Origin: Euprymna scolopes
Lineage: Eukaryota; Mollusca; Cephalopoda; Sepiida; Sepiolidae
Length of the DNA: 24,677 nt
Assembly (NCBI GenBank): GCA_024364805.1
Contig: CM044488.1
Span: 125,485,737 to 125,510,413, forward strand
Direction of reading: 5' to 3'
Of this stretch, positions 19,677 to 24,677 are shown one piece after another. The notes beneath the pieces are model-generated. The model ran no database searches. It saw only the letters and a program-made list of their open reading frames with translations, and was not told the DNA's origin. The translations under genes and the position numbers were made by a program. The first letter of the stretch is position 1. Each line of letters starts with the position of its first letter.

Positions 19677-20231
19677 GACTATATTAATGTGTGTTTTACA
19701 AAACAAAGTTAGGATCCACTATGCCTGTGACCAATTGACCTGTGCTGCTGGTCCTGTGACACTGCTATTCCAAATCACCTGTCTTGTTTTATGTCGTAAT
19801 GTATTAATTTATATTGCCCTTGTTGTCACTTGATCAATGGCCTATCACTGACACGTTACCTCCAACCTCACCACTGTCCTTCATCCATGCGACGCCTTTC
19901 GGGTCTATTTCCCTCTGTTGCTTGTCAGTGCACTTGTTTACTGTGACCGAACCTATGTTGAGGGAGTGGGGGGAAGCTGTCTCCAGTTTGTAGTTGCTAC
20001 CTTACCGTTTTGTATTGATGTAACTACACACATGATGTGCACATAATCCTCTTCATCATTCTTTACATGTTTGCTTATTGTAGGAATTGCCATGACCCCC
20101 CCCCTCTCGTTTTTTGAATGTACTAATCACGGTCTTCTATAAGGCCTGCCCTTTTCCCTTCCCTCCTGAAACCTCAGTATTTGTGAAGCTAACGTGAGCC
20201 TTTTTCTCTTTTTCTTTTCTCCTTTCTAAAG
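19677..20231. other. GC-richer stretch, nothing firmly recognised
   Basis: Less AT-rich than its surroundings, with pyrimidine-rich tracts. It leads into a strong polypyrimidine run (20199-20227). It might be intronic sequence upstream of the exon candidate at 20232. Confidence 0.35.
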
Positions 20232-20276
20232 GAAGAAGTCATTGGAAGCAGGTCATGATCTCAGGCATAAATGCAG
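20232..20276 (+). CDS. Possible 45-nt host exon, unknown protein
   Basis: A long polypyrimidine tract (CTTTTTCTTTTCTCCTTTCT and more) ends in AAAG at 20231. 45 nt later ATGCAG is followed by GTATAT, a good donor match. Two of three frames stay open across it: KKSLEAGHDLRHKC and RSHWKQVMISGINA. The frame cannot be chosen, the protein is not recognised, and no neighbouring exon was found. The case rests on splice signals only. Confidence 0.28.
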
Positions 20277-20791
20277 GTATATCGTATATAGCGAATCCAA
20301 ATTTAATTAACCTTATTGGAATGTGAAGTGGTTCACTCCATTCAACACTACATCCTGTCCTTCACCCAGCACCATTTTTTTTTTCTCTACTAGCATTTCA
20401 TAGATAAACATTGTGCATACTGTCATTCTTGTTGTACTCTCAGATTGCAACCTGATGATTGCATGTGCTCAGATTCTAATGCCTATTTCTCTTTTTTCTT
20501 TTTGTTTTTCCCCATTCTTCTCTTGTATAACATTATCACATTAAACAAATGCTGATCAATTTTATTCAGCAATTCTTATGGAATATTATAGTCTTTGTGA
20601 TCGTTAACAGATTTGAAGTCTTTAAAATCATATTTTCAAAGTAAAATGCAGCTTGAAAAAATAAAAATCAACACTCTTTAGTTCAGATTTGCTAAAATAT
20701 ATTTTTATTTCCCAAAGAAAATAATCTTTTGTTAATATCATTTCTACTAAAAAAAAAAATGTTTAATATCAATCATAAAATACATCTAGAT
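20277..20791. other. No gene recognised
   Basis: AT-rich DNA with pyrimidine tracts and no recognised element. Confidence 0.4.
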
Positions 20792-21088
20792 CAGGGGTTG
20801 TGAGAGCCAAATATGCTGATTTTATGAGAAGGACCAAACAACTTTGGCTACATTGTCATGGAGGACAACAATGTTATTATATATTATGTTATATATGCAA
20901 ATAAATTTTCTGTGTGTTTGAAAAAAAAAAAAACTATTAGATATGATAAACGATATCACTTATACTAGTACAGTAATATTTGAAAAAAAAAAAATGAATA
21001 AAATAACTACAAACATATTCATATCATGCCTGAAGTACGGTGGCAGACCAAACAAAATTCACTCAAGGGCTGGATGTATCTGACCCCT
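20792..21088. mobile_element. Degenerate non-autonomous hAT-like element
   Basis: The left edge CAGGGGTTGTGAGAGCC, internal AAGGACCAAACAACTTTGG and the right part CAGACCAAACAAAATTCACT, CAAGGGCTGGATGTATCTG, ACCCC resemble short hAT elements, which begin CAGGGGTTC and carry GGGCCGGATCTGGCCC-like text near the 3' end. No intact right terminal repeat or 8-bp target duplication could be confirmed, and there is no transposase. Confidence 0.4.
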
Positions 21089-21748
21089 TTTCTTGATGCT
21101 CCAAGATTCATCACCAATAATGAACCGGTTTCATTATAGGTTTCAATTTTGAAATCATCAGAACTGCCCCACTAGCAACCCATGGAATTTTCTCAAAAGA
21201 AAACTCCTTCTCGAATGCAACATTGTGCTTCACACTACATGAATGTTGCAACTAAATGATTCTATTGAAAAAGAAACTGTGAAGCTTACCATCAGCCAAT
21301 GAAAATCGCTTCAGCAATTCCACTTCCTATATTTAAGATTGAGTTATTCCCAGAGCATTTCACACATTTTATTGTATTCTCTTATTTCATGAATTGGCTC
21401 TTCTGAATCAAATTCATGTTAAAGCAGTTTCTATTTTGTAATGCCTTTTATTGCTTTTCTCTTTGCTGCCCTTACTATTCCTATGCATTAGGGTTCTACA
21501 TAAAATGATGAAAATATGGATAAATAATCTTGCAAAAATAACTTTTCCAGAGACATGTCTTATCTTTATATACATTTCACTAATTTTGACCTGGCTTTGG
21601 ACGAATTATAGAAAAATATTGGCTTCTGTTAATCTTAGGTCGACATGGAGTAAAAATAAAATATTGGCTTTGAAAAATATTGGCTTAAAGGCCAAGTCTT
21701 TACTTGGAATGAGCACAACATCATTAACAAAAATAAGACCTCAAACGG

Positions 21749-21752
<4 letters not shown>
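21089..21752. other. No gene recognised
   Basis: AT-rich DNA. AAAATATTGGCTT occurs three times within 21616-21690. The 114-residue open frame beginning at 21451 is low in complexity and runs into the TA repeat; it is not considered a gene. Confidence 0.5.

Positions 21753-21794
<42 letters not shown>
21753..21794. repeat. (TA)21 microsatellite
   Basis: Uninterrupted alternating TA, 42 nt. Confidence 0.95.
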
Positions 21795-21795
<1 letters not shown>

Positions 21796-22277
21796 CCAAT
21801 TATATTAAAATCAATAAGAAAACACATCTTTACAATAAATATTAAGATAATTAAAATGATAATTTTTACAAACCTTAGAAACTACACGAAAAGACATTGA
21901 TATATAGATGTAACATTTTTAAATTGAAATCAATTACTTTTTCTTTTTGTATTTTGTCATTTAATAAATAAGGATGTGTTTTTTTTGGGGGGTGGGGGTG
22001 CAATAAAACTAATTTTTGAGGAAAATTTTTTTTTTTTAGAAAAAAAATGTGTTTTAAAGAATAAAGATTATTTTCTATTATATCAAGGAAAGTTCTCTGT
22101 ATCTAGCTAAGTATTACATGCTACATAAGACACACCCACAAAGATCCTTTTTCAGCATTGCCTCAGGCAAAATATGGGCACATTTTTTTTTTTTACCGGG
22201 GGAGAGGGGGCACTATGAACAGGGGTAGGGGGCATTAGACGAAATTTTTTTTAACTCTGTTATGTAGTAATTCGTTA

Positions 22278-22315
<38 letters not shown>

Positions 22316-23320
22316 AGATGAGGGTTGTCAGAGAAACCAAGAAAAATATTACACACCTTTGTTAACTCTTCCATTTTACTACCGAAATCTCCAGCAATGG
22401 CAAATGACCATGTTCGGATTCTTTAAAGCATGTTTTTCTCATCAAAAAACAAGATTTTTTTTTTATTCCTTAAATGTAGAAATTTGTGGACTGAGTTTTG
22501 AGACTTTCTTTTTTTTTTTTACAATGTTTCCCTTCAACATGTTGTTTTAAGATGAATTTGAGAAGAGGGGACAAATCTGAACTGTACGAATGGTGTGGTA
22601 GTTCTCAACCTAACTGACCAATTGTTTCTACTGTTCTTAAAACATCTTGAAAAATTAAAGACCTCTTTGTTTGCTCTTCTCAACCATCAAACATCTGATG
22701 ACAGTGCTCTGCTCAAACCTAGAGCACTCTAATTTACTGACATCTTAAATCACAAGGAAAACTAAAATTTCTTTCAGATGAAAATGCTTGCTATACACCA
22801 ATTTCAAACAACACACAAAGTTATGAGAAATAAATTGTGAAATGTAAAACCGATTATTTTAATTTGCCTTATTAATTAAATGACTCTGGTTTATTGAAGC
22901 AACCAAATGTTGTAGTCTTTTAGCGAATGATATCCCATGAAGACAAATTCAAACTTTGAGCTTATGCGATCCATTTGTCACTAATTTGTAATGGTTTCGT
23001 GAATTTGGATTATTCAGACTACTATTCTCACCTGTATTGTTATATTCACGTTTCAGCCAATATAGCCTTTGACCTTGTTCAAGTGCACCTTTTCAAACTT
23101 TTGACCTAGTAAAATTCCAGAACCTTGACAGCATTTCAAACTTAATTGCTTTACTGGTGTTTTAATCTATTTCTATTTGTTGCCATTTTTAATTCTATAC
23201 TTTGTCTTCTTAAAAGGCTATTATCATTGCCTCCCTTCCAAATAACAGTAATTATACAATAATAAGTAGTAATAATACCGAACTAGACAAGATTAGGTTA
23301 AAGACTTTAAAAAAAAAATC
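21795..23320. other. No gene recognised; oligo-T tract
   Basis: AT-rich DNA with a run of 34 T at 22281-22314 and T-to-G homopolymer junctions near 21977-21998. No coding or repeat family was recognised. Confidence 0.5.
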
Positions 23321-23552
23321 ATGCTAGAATTGTCTACATGGATTCATGGCTTGATAATGATGGCAACCTTCTGTCTAATAAGACAATGGCATTCTGCATC
23401 TTGTCTGGTGCACTGCAGCATCTGCTGTGGTTATACAGTTCAAAGTTGGAATCGGCACTCTGGATGCAGGCTTAGTTGGGTGATAAGAAGACCCATATTT
23501 GCCCAGTTACCAGGGTCCCCCTCTCAGAATTGCAGACATAATCTAACAGAAA
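23321..23552. other. GC-richer block of unknown origin
   Basis: An open frame of 82 codons crosses 23321-23569 on the plus strand and extends into the LINE fragment out of its proper frame. The sequence up to 23552 has no match to the family A LINE at the equivalent place, so it is pre-insertion DNA or another decayed repeat. No protein was recognised. Confidence 0.35.
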
Positions 23553-24007
23553 GGGGCAGGAGCTGCTAGAAAGGACTTATCCTGCCTTTATAGAGTTCAA
23601 AAATAGTGTTCGACTGAGCTCCAATCCATGCCCCCCCCCCCGTCACCAAACTTGCACAAGAAATACCCGTCTAGCAGAAAACACTATCACTAATTTCCCC
23701 CACTCTTTATCTGTGCCTAAACCTTAACGTAGATTCCATGAACAAAGCTTCTTTCTTAGAACTGCACGCCTATGGAATTTTTTTCCGTTTTCCTGCTTTC
23801 CAGCTGACTACAATAAGGTTGTCTTCAAGTCTAACGTAAACAAGTTTTTGATGAGCCGTTCCAAATAACAAATTTACCGAATTTCCATTACTAACGATTG
23901 CTATCTTGTCCAATTTCTACTGTACGCTCTTTAACCCTTATCCTCAAGTGGCCTCTTGGCCTTGATAAGTGATGATGCCTATGTAATAAAAAAAAAAAAA
24001 AAAAAAA
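23553..24007 (+). mobile_element. LINE family A 3' fragment
   Basis: From GGGCAGGAGCTGCTAG onward it aligns with the minus-strand LINE from about 15220 down to its end at 14681. Shared text includes AGTGTTCGACTGAGCT, AGATTCCATGAACAAAGCTT and GAGCCGTTCCA, and both end in GATGCCTATGTAA plus an A-tail (23988-24007). About 100 bp present in the other copy (roughly 15071-15175) is absent here. A run of 11 C (23631-23641) replaces a shorter C tract. It encodes only degraded RT C-terminus. Confidence 0.8.
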
Positions 24008-24149
24008 TATGGTCAGAGCCAGCACAGATGCAGGAAAGGTGTTGCACTCTTCACCATCCGCCTATCGGGATTTCCACTGTAGTCATAAAAATATAGCATT
24101 GGTTAACAATAAGTCCAAAATGACAGTCTTCTTAGGATTGAAGGTTCAA

Positions 24150-24404
24150 TAACATATTAACACTTTTATTCTATATACAATGTTGACTGAATGAGAAGAA
24201 TCTACCCACTTAAATGAATTGTCCAGTTCAAAATTCTGTACGGATTCCTGAGTTCAAAACTAAAATTTTCAAGTTCAACTAGATTTTCAAAAAAAAAAAA
24301 CAATGTATCTAAAGAAGGTCAAAAGTTACATTTTACGAAACTGTAAAAATGGTAATCAAGATAAGATTAGTAGTTTGAATAGTATGAATAATATAAAAAT
24401 ATAA
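24150..24404 (+). repeat. Dispersed repeat R1, copy 4
   Basis: Shares GTTGACTGAATGAGAAGAA, TTAAATGAATTGTCCAGTTC, GGATTCCTGAGTTCAAAACT, AGAAGGTCAAAAGTTACAT and TTAGTAGTTTGAATAGT with the other R1 copies. It ends directly against the Helitron 5' end at 24405, as copy 1 does at 198. Confidence 0.6.
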
Positions 24405-24677
24405 TCTAATATATAAATCTCACTTGTCTGTTTAAATGTATGTTTGTATGTCTGCCTAAAACTTTCGACAGAGGCGATGGATTTTCATGAGATCGATATC
24501 ATTTTGAAGCTCGCCTTTCGGACAACAAATATAAAAAAAATAGCTAAAAACATCAATTCTTCACCCTCAACTGGGCACTTTTTTACATGGAGGGGTTGCT
24601 TTTTTTTGCCGATATTTTCAAAAGTCATCGCCTCTTCTCGATTGACTGGCCTTAATTTAAACCTTCGCCACTTCCGG
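24405..24677 (+). mobile_element. Helitron 5' end, runs off the window
   Basis: Begins TCTAATATATAAATCTCAC, CTTGTCTGT, then TGTATGTTTGTATGTCTG, and ACAGAGGCGATGGATTTTCA. This is the typical start of invertebrate Helitrons: TC, an AT-rich terminus, then a motif of the CCGATTTTGATGAAAT type. It is preceded by A. The 3' end lies beyond the window, so autonomy is unknown. Confidence 0.6.

Noticed and set aside
21451-21795. 114-codon open frame with a hydrophobic N-terminus
   Set aside because: Composition follows the AT-rich DNA and the end is an Ile-Tyr run from the TA microsatellite. No recognisable family.
1-24677. CRISPR array, operon or bacterial features
   Set aside because: No regularly spaced short repeats with unique spacers, no dense coding, and abundant eukaryotic retroelements.
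1-24677. LTR retrotransposon, retrovirus, Polinton or other virus-like element
   Set aside because: No paired long terminal repeats and no gag, protease, integrase, capsid or envelope-like frames. All reverse transcriptase sequence is of non-LTR type.

Overview
The window looks like AT-rich, intergenic or intronic DNA of an animal. The evidence is several degraded non-LTR retrotransposons (LINEs), tRNA- and 5S-rRNA-derived SINEs, Helitron ends, a hAT-like remnant, long oligo-T tracts and microsatellites, with no operons or dense coding. The LINE proteins are of the CR1/L2/Jockey-like type common in marine invertebrates. A mollusc, perhaps a cephalopod, would fit, but I cannot fix the species or phylum from sequence alone.

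Layout. 1-994: a dispersed repeat (called R1 here) followed immediately by a complete non-autonomous Helitron (198-994) with a ~310 bp internal tandem repeat. 995-3250: AT-rich DNA with microsatellites, a 47-nt T run and one possible host exon on the minus strand (2591-2721). 3254-3835: a tRNA-headed SINE followed by R1 copy 2. 4690-5266: a strong hairpin, then the first copy of a conserved double-hairpin repeat. 5670-6235: the 3' part of a LINE. 6319-6536: R1 copy 3. 7189-7490: a composite SINE with a tRNA-like head at one end and a 5S-rRNA-like head at the other, facing each other. 7690-7834: a decayed Helitron 3' end. 8434-8697: a local duplication around the second double-hairpin copy. 8831-9309: a Helitron 5' end and a LINE 3' UTR. 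12005-12137: another Helitron 3' end.

The densest stretch is 14080-18906. It holds a LINE remnant on the minus strand, a 2.9 kb LINE on the minus strand (endonuclease plus reverse transcriptase, broken), a LINE fragment on the plus strand, and an inverted pair of SINEs carrying hammerhead-like CTGANGA...GAAAC motifs. 19500-21088 has weak DNA-transposon traces and a possible 45-nt exon (20232-20276). 23553-24007 is a 3' fragment of the same LINE as at 14681. The window ends with R1 copy 4 followed at once by another Helitron 5' end (24405 onward), the same arrangement as at the window start.

No intact host gene is demonstrated. No LTR element, retrovirus, Polinton or toxin gene was recognised. 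The main points worth a second look are the recurrence of R1 directly upstream of Helitron 5' termini, the convergent 5S/tRNA SINE, the SINE foldback with ribozyme-like motifs, and two possible host exons.
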